Source: Syntrophaceae bacterium UBA2208 (GTDB lineage: Bacteria; Desulfobacterota; BSN033; UBA1163). Taken from it: a DNA stretch of 21,722 nucleotides. A program made the translations under genes and the position numbers. The stretch is taken from positions 1-21,722 of the forward strand of contig DCUS01000046.1 in assembly GCA_002327885.1 (NCBI GenBank), read 5' to 3'. Below the pieces are notes generated by a model. That model was given only the letters and a program-made list of their open reading frames with translations. It made no database searches and was not told the DNA's origin. This document shows, one piece after another, positions 6,572 through 13,081 of this stretch; within the stretch, counting starts at the first letter, position 1, and every line of letters begins with the position of its first letter.

Positions 6572-7084
6572 ATGGTAGAATCTATTTTGAATGGAAAAAC
6601 GATACTGGCCGTGGATGATGAACCCGATGTCCTGGAAGTCTTAGAGGAGGAAATTATTGCGGCAGCCCCAAAATGTAAATTAGATAAGGTTACCTCTTAC
6701 TTTGAGGCTTATAAAAAGTTAAAAGCCAAACCTTATGATATCGTAATCTTGGATATCATGGGGGTTCGTGGCTTTCATCTCTTAGACCTCGCTGTGAGCC
6801 GTCACCTCCCGGTCACCATGCTGACGGCTCATTCCCTGAATCCGGAGTCTCTAAAACGATCCGTTGACAAGAAGGCCAGGGCATACCTCCCCAAAGAAAA
6901 ACTTGGTGAGATTGTTCCTTTCTTGGAAGGAATAATGGAAGAGAAAGAGTTTTTATATGGATGGGCGCATTTGATGAAACAGTTAGGGGGATATTTTAAT
7001 TTACGCTGGGGCAAGAACTGGCAGAAGCCCGATGCAAAATTCTGGAAGGAATTTGAAGCGAAGATCTCTAAGATAAAACGATGA
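6572..7084 (+). CDS. Receiver protein with aromatic-rich C-terminal tail, copy 2
   Basis: The product has 170 residues and is a clear paralogue of its neighbours, with D15-D16, D61, T85 and K108 all kept. It differs in the linker (M-E-E-K-E-F-L-Y-G-W instead of K-Y-E-Y-L-P-G-W) and in helix alpha4 (K-R-S-V-D-K-K instead of K-R-S-F-E-M), the face receivers often use for partner contacts. The tail has the pattern G-W..L..L-G-G-Y-F-N..W-G-K-N-W......F-W-K-E-F. The ribosome-binding site is a moderate AAGGGA. The 82-base spacer before it shows only a weak long-range GGCCTG/CAGGCC pairing. The divergence at partner-facing positions suggests it has specialised from the other two. Confidence 0.88.
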   Translation: MVESILNGKTILAVDDEPDVLEVLEEEIIAAAPKCKLDKVTSYFEAYKKLKAKPYDIVILDIMGVRGFHLLDLAVSRHLPVTMLTAHSLNPESLKRSVDKKARAYLPKEKLGEIVPFLEGIMEEKEFLYGWAHLMKQLGGYFNLRWGKNWQKPDAKFWKEFEAKISKIKR

Positions 7085-7098
7085 AAGCCATTTTTTAA

Positions 7099-7123
7099 AT
7101 GATTACCCTTCAGGGTAAATCAT
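7099..7123 (+). other. Intergenic stem-loop between receiver genes 2 and 3
   Basis: ATGATTACCCT (7099-7109) pairs with AGGGTAAATCAT (7112-7123) with one bulged A, giving a stable RNA hairpin. No T-run follows directly, so it is unlikely to be an efficient intrinsic terminator. It may be a processing or stabilising site that sets the relative output of the genes on each side. Confidence 0.45.
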
Positions 7124-7158
7124 CGCAATCGATTTTAAATTGAATAGGAGGAGATGCC

Positions 7159-7668
7159 ATGGGAGAGTCTATGTTAGATGGGAAGTCAATACTGGCTGTG
7201 GATGACGAACCGGATGTGTTGGCCGTTTTAGAAGAGGAAATCAAGGAAGCCTGCCCCCATAGCAGGTTTGATAAAGCGACCACTTATGAGGAAGCGGTGG
7301 AGAGGATGATTTCCCTGACTTATGACGCGGTCATCCTTGACATCATGGGAGTTCGCGGATTCGACCTTCTGGAACTGGCTGTTAGCCGAAACTTCCCGGT
7401 GGCAATGCTGACCGCCCATGCCCTGACTCCTGAAACCCTGAAGCGTTCTTTTGAGATGGGAGCCAGGGCCTACCTTCCCAAGGAGAAGCTGGGAGAAATC
7501 GTCCCTTTCCTGGAGGATATGCTAAAATATGAATATCTCCCCGGGTGGAAGCGTCTCTTTGAGAAGCTGGAGGGATTTTTTAATGAGCGCTGGGGAAAAT
7601 ATTGGAAAAAATCGGAAGAGAAATTCTGGAAGGAGTTTAACGAAAAGACGTCTCAAAACAATAAGTGA
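7159..7668 (+). CDS. Receiver protein with aromatic-rich C-terminal tail, copy 3
   Basis: This 169-residue receiver keeps D15-D16, D61, T85 and K108. It is closer to copy 1 than copy 2 in helix alpha4 (K-R-S-F-E-M) and linker (L-K-Y-E-Y-L-P-G-W), but its extreme tail (R-W-G-K-Y-W-K-K-S-E-E-K-F-W-K-E-F) resembles copy 2, a mosaic that could reflect gene conversion. AGGAGG lies upstream of the ATG. There is no DNA-binding or catalytic output domain, so it probably acts by protein contact. Its stop codon touches the region where the phosphodiesterase-like gene begins, linking receiver output and that enzyme in expression. Confidence 0.9.
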   Translation: MGESMLDGKSILAVDDEPDVLAVLEEEIKEACPHSRFDKATTYEEAVERMISLTYDAVILDIMGVRGFDLLELAVSRNFPVAMLTAHALTPETLKRSFEMGARAYLPKEKLGEIVPFLEDMLKYEYLPGWKRLFEKLEGFFNERWGKYWKKSEEKFWKEFNEKTSQNNK

Positions 7669-7679
7669 AAGATTGGGAT

Positions 7680-8447
7680 ATGGAGATCAAGGTTCTGGGC
7701 TGTTCCGGGGCGGAGTTTCCCGGATATCGGCCCCCCAGCTTTTTATTGAATGATAAAATATTATTCGATACAGGCAGTCTGACCCGTCTCCTTGAAATTG
7801 AAGGGCAATGGAGAATCAAACATATCTTTATTACCCATTCCCATCTTGACCATATCATGGGAATTCCATTTCTCGCAGACAATCTCATTTTTAGGAAAAA
7901 AAGGCACAGGGTGAATATTTTCAGTATCCCTCCGGTGATCAGGGTCATTCGAGAGAGTCTTCTGGATGGTTCGATCTGGCCTGATTTTACTGTCATTCCT
8001 GATACGCATGAAGGGATTTTAAACCTAATCGAATTGAAGACGGGAGATTCCATCAAGATAGATGGTTACAGGATCACTCCATACCCCGTCCAACATTCTG
8101 TTCCGGCCACAGGATATCTGGTAGAGGACAAAAAAAAGAGGCGGTTCTTTTATACCGGCGATACAGGACCGACGGATAACACCTGGATTAAAATGGAGGG
8201 GAACCAGGTCCACAGCCTGCTCATTGAGGTTTCTTTTCCGAACCGGATGGAGGAAATTGCCTTGAGGACAGGGCACTTAACCCCTCGATTATTAAAAAAG
8301 GAACTCTTAAAAATGAAACCTCAGCCGGAGAAAATCCTGGTCATTCATATCAAACCACAATACTTCGAAACCATCCAGTCAGAACTCCGAAAACTTAACA
8401 TTAAGAACCTCAGATTATTGAAAGACGATCAGACCATCCAGGTATAA
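7680..8447 (+). CDS. MBL-fold hydrolase resembling class II cyclic-nucleotide phosphodiesterase
   Basis: The protein has a complete metallo-beta-lactamase metal set. Numbered from the ATG at 7680, these are H53, H55, D57 and H58 in T-H-S-H-L-D-H, H139 (P-V-Q-H-S-V), D161 (Y-T-G-D-T-G), H199 (T-G-H-L-T-P) and H223 (V-I-H-I-K-P). The G-H-L-T-P motif followed by a helix and the V-I-H-I-K-P strand is the pattern of class II cAMP phosphodiesterases (yeast PDE1-like) and separates it from beta-lactamases and glyoxalases. RNase Z-like nuclease is the main alternative. It should be cytosolic and bind two zinc ions. I prefer the ATG because M-E-I-K-V-L-G is the usual first strand; a GTG at 7665 overlaps the preceding stop and would add five residues. 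It is the last gene of the signalling operon. Confidence 0.8.
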   Translation: MEIKVLGCSGAEFPGYRPPSFLLNDKILFDTGSLTRLLEIEGQWRIKHIFITHSHLDHIMGIPFLADNLIFRKKRHRVNIFSIPPVIRVIRESLLDGSIWPDFTVIPDTHEGILNLIELKTGDSIKIDGYRITPYPVQHSVPATGYLVEDKKKRRFFYTGDTGPTDNTWIKMEGNQVHSLLIEVSFPNRMEEIALRTGHLTPRLLKKELLKMKPQPEKILVIHIKPQYFETIQSELRKLNIKNLRLLKDDQTIQV

Positions 8448-8508
8448 CCTCAAAGGCATTGTCGCAATGTCCTTCCGAGGCCTTAGCCGAATAATCTCTT
8501 TTTTTAAC

Positions 8509-8934
8509 TCACTCATTCAAAAAAGGGAGAGGCGTCCCTTTTCGATAAACCAGGGCCTCGCAGGAGGCGATTAAATGGCCTTGCTCGTCGTGCAATTTGA
8601 TGTCATAGACGGCTGTCTTTTGGGTCTTGCTAAATTCTCGCGCTTCGGCAATGAGGTTGCTCTCCGGTGAGGGAGGGGAGATGTAAGTGATATTCATATT
8701 CAACGCCACGGCTATGGTTCCGTGGGAGTTAGAAGCCGTCTCAAAAGCCTCGTCAATCAGGGCGAATAGTGCTCCCCCATGGGCCATGCCCAGGAAATTT
8801 TCCATATCCGGAGTGAATTTCATCCCCACCTTGGAATACCCCTCCTCAAGCTCTAAAAGTTGGATCCCGAACTTTTGAGCAAAAGGTTCCTGCCCTACTT
8901 TTCGGAAGATTGTTTCTCTCACTTTCTCATTCAT
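8509..8934 (-). CDS. PaaI-like hotdog-fold acyl-CoA thioesterase
   Basis: The 141-residue product belongs to the PaaI/YbgC-type hotdog family that hydrolyses acyl- or aryl-CoA thioesters. The signature is A-H-G-G-A-L-F-A-L-I-D-E-A (H52-G-G-54 and D61), followed by the L-N-M-N-I-T-Y-I-S-P strand and A-x-A-R-E-F. The ATG at 8934 is preferred because AAGGA lies a few bases upstream. An earlier in-frame start at 8973 would add 13 unusual residues and run into the neighbouring gene. It follows the release-factor-like gene on the same strand with a short gap and may be co-transcribed. The substrate cannot be read from the sequence; phenylacetyl-CoA-type or medium-chain CoA esters are typical. Confidence 0.85.
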   Translation of the reverse strand: MNEKVRETIFRKVGQEPFAQKFGIQLLELEEGYSKVGMKFTPDMENFLGMAHGGALFALIDEAFETASNSHGTIAVALNMNITYISPPSPESNLIAEAREFSKTQKTAVYDIKLHDEQGHLIASCEALVYRKGTPLPFLNE

Positions 8935-8963
8935 GCTGTTCCTTCCCATAAGATGCCTTTGTA

Positions 8964-9320
8964 TTAATCCCATTCCTTCAACGTTTTTAGAGTCTCTTGC
9001 CTCACTCGTTTCTTTTTGGAACGGGCCTTTTTTTCCTCTTTTCTTCTCTCAATGGCTTTTAATGAAACCGAGGTCGGGATCCGGCGTCTTCGCGGCTGAT
9101 TCAATTTCACAAGGCGCTGACGAAGCCTTTCAAAGGCGAGTTTGCGATTTTCGGCCTGGGAACGATGGTCCGTGGCAATCACCGTGATCCCTGAGGGGAG
9201 GTGTTTTAAGCGGACAGCGGTTTCAACCTTATTCTTCCTTTGACCGCCCGGCCCTCTGGATCGGTAGGTGTCAAGGGTGACCTGGTGCTTAAGGATATCG
9301 GGGTCAGTATCGTATCTCAT
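8964..9320 (-). CDS. GGQ-domain peptide chain release factor-like protein (ArfB/RF-H type)
   Basis: The protein consists of the class I release-factor catalytic domain only. Y-R-S-R-G-P-G-G-Q-R lies near the N terminus, with the GGQ that hydrolyses peptidyl-tRNA at about residues 25-27, then N-K-V-E-T-A-V-R-L and a strongly basic helical tail (R-R-R-R-I-P-T, K-K-K-R). There is no codon-recognition domain. This organisation matches the ribosome-rescue factor ArfB (YaeJ) or the RF-1-domain 'release factor-like' group, in which the basic tail enters the mRNA channel. The ATG at 9320 is used; a TTG two codons earlier is possible, and neither has a convincing Shine-Dalgarno. The D-P-x-x-L-K-H-Q-V opening is more like the release-factor-like group than ArfB proper. 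Confidence 0.85.
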   Translation of the reverse strand: MRYDTDPDILKHQVTLDTYRSRGPGGQRKNKVETAVRLKHLPSGITVIATDHRSQAENRKLAFERLRQRLVKLNQPRRRRIPTSVSLKAIERRKEEKKARSKKKRVRQETLKTLKEWD

Positions 9321-9397
9321 CGCCAAACGTCTAAAGGCAGAGGTTTACTTTCCCCTGAATTTTACCACAGGGGTGAGCTAAATGGCAAAAAAATGAA

Positions 9398-10708
9398 TTA
9401 AAGAGAAAGATGGAATCTTCGGGATTTGCGAGGAGCGGCAAGCCATACGAGGAGGATAGAGAAGAGGTTGAGGATCATGGCGATCATAAAGGCCCAGAAG
9501 TAGTTCTCGGTCTGATCAAAAATATATCCCGCGATCCAAGCTCCCAAGGCAGATCCTAATCCGATCATTCCTTCCAGCATGCCATAGATGAGTCCAAAAT
9601 GTTTACCCTTGTAAAGATCTGCTGTGATGGACATGAACATCGGGGCCGATACCCCCCATCCCGCTCCGAAGAAAAGAGCGAACAGGTAAAGCAAGGTATA
9701 TGAGTGAGCATATTGAAAGAGGAGAAGAAAGAGGATTCCTGAGGAAAAGCAGATTCCGCCCATCGTAAAGGTAATCTCCCGACCCACGCGATCAGAAAAC
9801 CATCCCCAAAAAAGTCGGAACCCTGCGGATAATATGCCTACAATGGCGAAGAGGGAGGCTGCCCATATTTTATCCACACCGAGATCGACAAGGTATCGTA
9901 CATGATGGACAATGATGATATAGACTCCCAGGGTGGTGAACGAGGGGTAAAGGATGGCATACCAGAATTGGGACGTTTTAATAATTTCACTAAACTCCTT
10001 CTCTCCATAATGGAGGAAACCGCGCGGACCCTCTTTGTCTTTGGAATCTCCTATTCCCTTTTTGTCAGAAGGGGCCGGCGGATCACCGTCCGTGAGAAGG
10101 CCCATTTCCTGAGGCCGATGTTTCAGAAAGATTGCATTGAGGGGAAGCGGGATGGCAAGGGTGAGAAGAGAGAGGATAAAGAAAGCAAATTGCCACCCCC
10201 GGGCGGAGATCAAATATTGAATCAGCGGGACCAGGATAAAAATTCCAAGCCCAATCCCCACTCCGGCCATACCGTTCGCAGTGCCCCTCTTTCTTTCAAA
10301 CCAATGAGCAAGGATCACGGTGAAGGGGGCAATGCTTAAACAGGTCACTCCGATTCCAACAATGACGCCGAAAAAGAGATAAAATTGAAAAAGGGTACGG
10401 ATTTGAGTGCAAAGAAGAAATCCCAACCCGGTCAAGAGAATTCCCGGCACGATCACCTTGCGAGGCCCAATTCGGTCGACCAATGTTCCGATGATGGGAG
10501 CCATGACCATATAGACCATCATGGCAATGGACTGAGCTCCAGCCGCCTCCGCTCTACCCCAGTGGAAATGATCGATGAGGGCCACAAAGAAGATAGAGAA
10601 CGTCGTTCGAGTGCCGAACCAGAAGGCCATGGAGATCATGGAGAGGCCGACGATCAACCAACCGTAATAAAAATGTTTATGGGGATCAGGAGATGAATGT
10701 CGTATCAT
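9398..10708 (-). CDS. MFS transporter, monocarboxylate/oxalate (OFA/MCT)-like
   Basis: This 436-residue membrane protein has about twelve hydrophobic segments and a central hydrophilic loop (about 200-235). The first segment follows the Y-Y-G-W-L-I-V motif, and the loop between helices 2 and 3 contains G-T-L-V-D-R-I-G-P-R-K, the MFS signature. The R-x-x-x-G-T-A-N-G-M-A-G-x-G-x-G-x-G stretch in helices 4-5 and the second-half W-F-S-D-R-V-G-R-E loop support the monocarboxylate/oxalate-formate branch. Substrates in that branch are small organic acids exchanged or co-transported with protons. It is a single gene, divergent from the TPR lipoprotein gene across 90 bases. The start has no clear Shine-Dalgarno. 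The specific substrate is not determinable. Confidence 0.85.
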   Translation of the reverse strand: MIRHSSPDPHKHFYYGWLIVGLSMISMAFWFGTRTTFSIFFVALIDHFHWGRAEAAGAQSIAMMVYMVMAPIIGTLVDRIGPRKVIVPGILLTGLGFLLCTQIRTLFQFYLFFGVIVGIGVTCLSIAPFTVILAHWFERKRGTANGMAGVGIGLGIFILVPLIQYLISARGWQFAFFILSLLTLAIPLPLNAIFLKHRPQEMGLLTDGDPPAPSDKKGIGDSKDKEGPRGFLHYGEKEFSEIIKTSQFWYAILYPSFTTLGVYIIIVHHVRYLVDLGVDKIWAASLFAIVGILSAGFRLFWGWFSDRVGREITFTMGGICFSSGILFLLLFQYAHSYTLLYLFALFFGAGWGVSAPMFMSITADLYKGKHFGLIYGMLEGMIGLGSALGAWIAGYIFDQTENYFWAFMIAMILNLFSILLVWLAAPRKSRRFHLSL

Positions 10709-10798
10709 AAATCTTTTAATGACAAAGAAATAATACTACTTGATTTGCTGCTAAATATTTGTTAATGAACCAAAAGAGTTTAACATAGGAGGGGACAT

Positions 10799-11551
10799 TT
10801 GAAAACAATTGCGAAAACTTTCTTTATTTTTGCCATGGTTTTTATTCTGATCTCTTGCGCAGGGGGAAGCAAGACCAATAAAAAAGACAAAGCCGTTACC
10901 CTTGAGGAACATTTTCAATTAGCTTATGGCGCCGCCGAGAGAGGGAATCTGGAGGAAGCCGCATCCGAATATCAAAAAGTGCTGAAGTTGGATTCTAAAA
11001 ATGCAAAGGCCCACCTTAATCTCGGCATTGTCTACGGCAGGCAGGGAAAGTGGAAAAAAGAGATTTCAGAGTATGAGAAAGCCCTCCGTATTGATCCGCA
11101 ATTTGCCGAAGCCCATTTCCATTTCGGAGTCGTTCACCAGGAAAGAGGAGACCTCAAAGAAGCAATGACTTCATATCAGAAGGCCCTCCAGATCAACCTA
11201 AATTACGTGGAAGCCCACAACAATCTGGGAATTATTTACTTTAGAAAGGGGATGCTGAGCGAGGCCCTGGCTGAATATCAGAAGGCTATCGAGATCAAGC
11301 CGGATTATGCCAAAGGTTATTACAATATCGGAAGTGTCCTCCGGGAGAATGGCAAAATCGAGGAGGCGATGGCTTCCTTTGATAGAGCATTGGAAATCAA
11401 TCCCAAATATGCAGAAGCTCATTATGCTCTGGCAGTCATTTATTATGAGAAAAAGGAATTTAAATCAGCTATTGATCATTGTGACCAAGCAGAGAAGTTA
11501 GGAATGTTTGTGGATCCCAAATTTTTAGAACGATTGAAGCCCTATCGGTAA
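10799..11551 (+). CDS. TPR-repeat lipoprotein
   Basis: The product (250 residues) starts at TTG, supported by AGGAGGGG four bases upstream and by a proper signal peptide from that point. K-T-I-A-K and a hydrophobic core lead to the lipobox L-I-S-C-A with C20 as the lipidation site, so it should sit on the periplasmic side of a membrane. From about residue 36 onward there are five to six tandem tetratricopeptide repeats, each with A-H-x-x-L-G and A-I-x-x-x-P-x-Y-A/F-A-E-A type consensus positions. TPR lipoproteins usually scaffold envelope assembly, secretion or pilus complexes. The neighbours do not say which. It is followed by a 188-base spacer, so it is probably monocistronic. Confidence 0.85.
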   Translation: MKTIAKTFFIFAMVFILISCAGGSKTNKKDKAVTLEEHFQLAYGAAERGNLEEAASEYQKVLKLDSKNAKAHLNLGIVYGRQGKWKKEISEYEKALRIDPQFAEAHFHFGVVHQERGDLKEAMTSYQKALQINLNYVEAHNNLGIIYFRKGMLSEALAEYQKAIEIKPDYAKGYYNIGSVLRENGKIEEAMASFDRALEINPKYAEAHYALAVIYYEKKEFKSAIDHCDQAEKLGMFVDPKFLERLKPYR

Positions 11552-11565
11552 TCCCCTTTTCGCAA

Positions 11566-11640
11566 CCTGCTGGAAAACATATTCTTCAAAGGCCGGTCAA
11601 AAATGCCGTAGGTAAAACACCGGAAAGTCAATGCAGCAGG
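11566..11640 (+). other. Possible structured RNA element after the TPR gene
   Basis: CCTGCTG (11566-11572) is complementary to CAGCAGG (11634-11640). Nested inside, CCGGT (11593-11597) is complementary to ACCGG (11619-11623). The two stems share an internal loop, suggesting a folded 3' UTR, attenuator or small RNA. It matches no riboswitch consensus that I recognise, and two short stems can arise by chance. Confidence 0.3.
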
Positions 11641-11713
11641 GGCGCTTCCAAAATATTATCGAGTGATCGCACAGAAATAAATGGAAAGAGTGAAATATCG
11701 GGAGAGATAATGA

Positions 11714-11719
11714 TATAAT
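11714..11719 (+). promoter_or_regulatory. Candidate -10 box for the 11740-12987 gene pair
   Basis: A perfect TATAAT lies 20 bases before the ATG at 11740, with a GGGAGAGGGG purine run between them that can serve as ribosome-binding site. The predicted leader is about 14 bases. No good -35 (TTGACA) is found at 16-18 bases upstream, so the call rests on the -10 and position only. Confidence 0.35.
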
Positions 11720-11739
11720 ACCTTGGAAAGGGAGAGGGG

Positions 11740-12099
11740 ATGGAGACCCGAGAAGCGATTTTGGACTTTCAATATTCCGAGAAGATGAAATCGGGATTGA
11801 TTATCGGAACGAGCCTGATGGACCAACTGGCAGCTCTTAAAAATGAAGAAGAACTGTCCGGAGGGAAAAAGGTGCTGGTGTGGTATCTGGAGGGATTGCT
11901 TCGGGAGATTCGAGTTGCTGAGAACGTATTGGGATTGGGCCATTATGCCGATCTGGAGAGAAAAGTAATGGAGGTGATCGGAAGGATTCACCTGTCTCAA
12001 TTTCAGGAGGCCCAGAGGTCTTTTTCCGAAGCTATCTCTCTATCCACCACGTCCTGCCAGACCGCGATGAATTTTCTGATGGGGAAAAAACTTGTTTAA
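11740..12099 (+). CDS. Unrecognised helical protein upstream of SPFH gene
   Basis: I do not recognise this 119-residue protein. It has no signal peptide or membrane segment. Predicted from composition it is nearly all helical, with one long amphipathic stretch (W-Y-L-E-G-L-L-R-E-I-R-V-A-E-N-V-L) and a second (A-D-L-E-R-K-V-M-E-V-I-G-R-I). Its single cysteine is near the end (T-T-S-C-Q-T). The ATG has a GGGAGAGGGG run directly before it. The gene ends 21 bases before the SPFH protein gene on the same strand and probably shares its transcript. A cytosolic partner or regulator of the SPFH protein is a reasonable guess from position only. Confidence 0.6.
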   Translation: METREAILDFQYSEKMKSGLIIGTSLMDQLAALKNEEELSGGKKVLVWYLEGLLREIRVAENVLGLGHYADLERKVMEVIGRIHLSQFQEAQRSFSEAISLSTTSCQTAMNFLMGKKLV

Positions 12100-12120
12100 A
12101 GAATATTAAGGAGGGCTACG

Positions 12121-12987
12121 ATGCCAGAAAGAAACTTAGAAAGTTTTGAATTCAGAGGACCAAAACCCCGGACGATCGGAATCTTAGTCATTTTTCTCAT
12201 CATTTTTATTTTTCTCTGGGGTTCCTTTGCTATTGTTCCTGCAGGCCATCGAGGGGTCGTCCTCTGGTGGGGAAGCGTCGAAAAGAGAGTCATGGGGGAA
12301 GGGCTCAATTTCAAAGTGCCTATTGCGGAACGGGTGATCCGGGTCGATGTCAGAGTTCAACCTCATCCCTTCAAAGAGATTGATGCCGCTTCAAAAGAGT
12401 ATCAAATGGTGAAGCTGACCGGAATGATGAACTTCCATATTGACCCCTCTTATGTCAATGATCTCTATCAAAAGGTTGGCCTTGATTTTGCCAACAAAGT
12501 CATCGATCCAGCTTTTAATGACTTTGTCAAAGAAGTCGTCCCAATTTATCAGATCACTGAGATCCTTCCTAAAAGAGAGGAAATCCGGAAGAGAGCGATG
12601 AAAAAATTAGGGGATAATCTTTCCAGGTATCATATCATTGTCGATGATATTTACTTTGCCAATATCCGCTTCTCCCCGGAATATGAAAAGGCGGTAGAAG
12701 CGAAACAAGTTGCCCAGCAACAGGTGGAAACCCAGAGACAGGTATTGGCCCAAAGGGAGATCGAGGCACATCAGAAGGTGGCCACGGCCAAAGGAGAAGC
12801 CGAATCCATTCTGGTCGTAGCTCAAGGACAGGCGAAGGCGAATGAAGTCCTTTCCCGCTCGATCAGTCCCATCCTGGTCGAATATAAAGGGATTGAGAAG
12901 TGGAATGGAATCCTACCCCAGGTTTCAGGAGGAGCCGTGCCCTTCCTCGATATTGGGAAAATGGGGGGAGGAGGAGGGAAGAAATAA
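12121..12987 (+). CDS. SPFH/prohibitin-domain membrane protein
   Basis: This 288-residue protein has a short cytosolic N terminus, one transmembrane helix (about 18-38), then an SPFH (band 7) domain from about 36 to 215: A-I-V-P-A-G-H-R-G-V-V-L-W-W-G-S-V, then G-E-G-L-N-F-K-V-P. A helical region rich in A, E, Q and K (about 185-240) is typical of prohibitin/HflK-type coiled coils, and the end is glycine-rich (G-G-G-G-G-K-K). Such proteins form large ring-like membrane assemblies that guard FtsH protease access or organise membrane microdomains. It is closer to prohibitin than to HflC in length and in lacking a partner HflK. A strong AAGGAGGG precedes the ATG. The unrecognised gene upstream is probably co-transcribed. 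Confidence 0.88.
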   Translation: MPERNLESFEFRGPKPRTIGILVIFLIIFIFLWGSFAIVPAGHRGVVLWWGSVEKRVMGEGLNFKVPIAERVIRVDVRVQPHPFKEIDAASKEYQMVKLTGMMNFHIDPSYVNDLYQKVGLDFANKVIDPAFNDFVKEVVPIYQITEILPKREEIRKRAMKKLGDNLSRYHIIVDDIYFANIRFSPEYEKAVEAKQVAQQQVETQRQVLAQREIEAHQKVATAKGEAESILVVAQGQAKANEVLSRSISPILVEYKGIEKWNGILPQVSGGAVPFLDIGKMGGGGGKK

Positions 12988-13011
12988 GAGGGAAGAGGGG
13001 AGAGGGAAGAG
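12963..13011 (+). repeat. Polypurine tract across the SPFH gene end
   Basis: Forty-eight of 49 bases are purines; the one exception is the T in the TAA stop codon at 12985. The tract encodes the glycine-rich C terminus and runs into the spacer. Such mirror-like purine runs can form triplex DNA or stall polymerase, and may substitute for a terminator between these convergent genes, though none of this is shown. Confidence 0.4.
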
Positions 13012-13081
13012 CATTTCGTCAGGCAGTTAATTAGTCTCATGGTCGAATAATTAAGAGCTATGGGACTGCTCGACTAATACA

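Noticed and set aside
8448..8508. Possible intrinsic terminator between the convergent hydrolase and thioesterase genes
   Set aside because: A CATTG/CAATG hairpin and a T7 run are present but about 25 bases apart, so they do not form a standard terminator.
9352..9373. CCCCTG/CAGGGG hairpin between the MFS and release-factor-like genes
   Set aside because: Six base pairs with a 10-base loop and no following T-run on either strand; it may be chance.
10385..10696. Open frame on the plus strand opposite the MFS gene
   Set aside because: The product is a highly charged, low-complexity string, typical of the antisense of hydrophobic codons. The MFS frame explains the region.
10740..10768. Candidate promoter TTGATT-17-TAATGA before the TPR lipoprotein gene
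   Set aside because: The -10 matches consensus at only two positions, so I did not list it.
13030..13078. ATTAGTC/GACTAAT inverted repeat between the SPFH and PAS kinase genes
   Set aside because: The stem is 7 bp with a 35-base loop and no T-run. It may contribute to termination between convergent genes, but the evidence is too thin to annotate.
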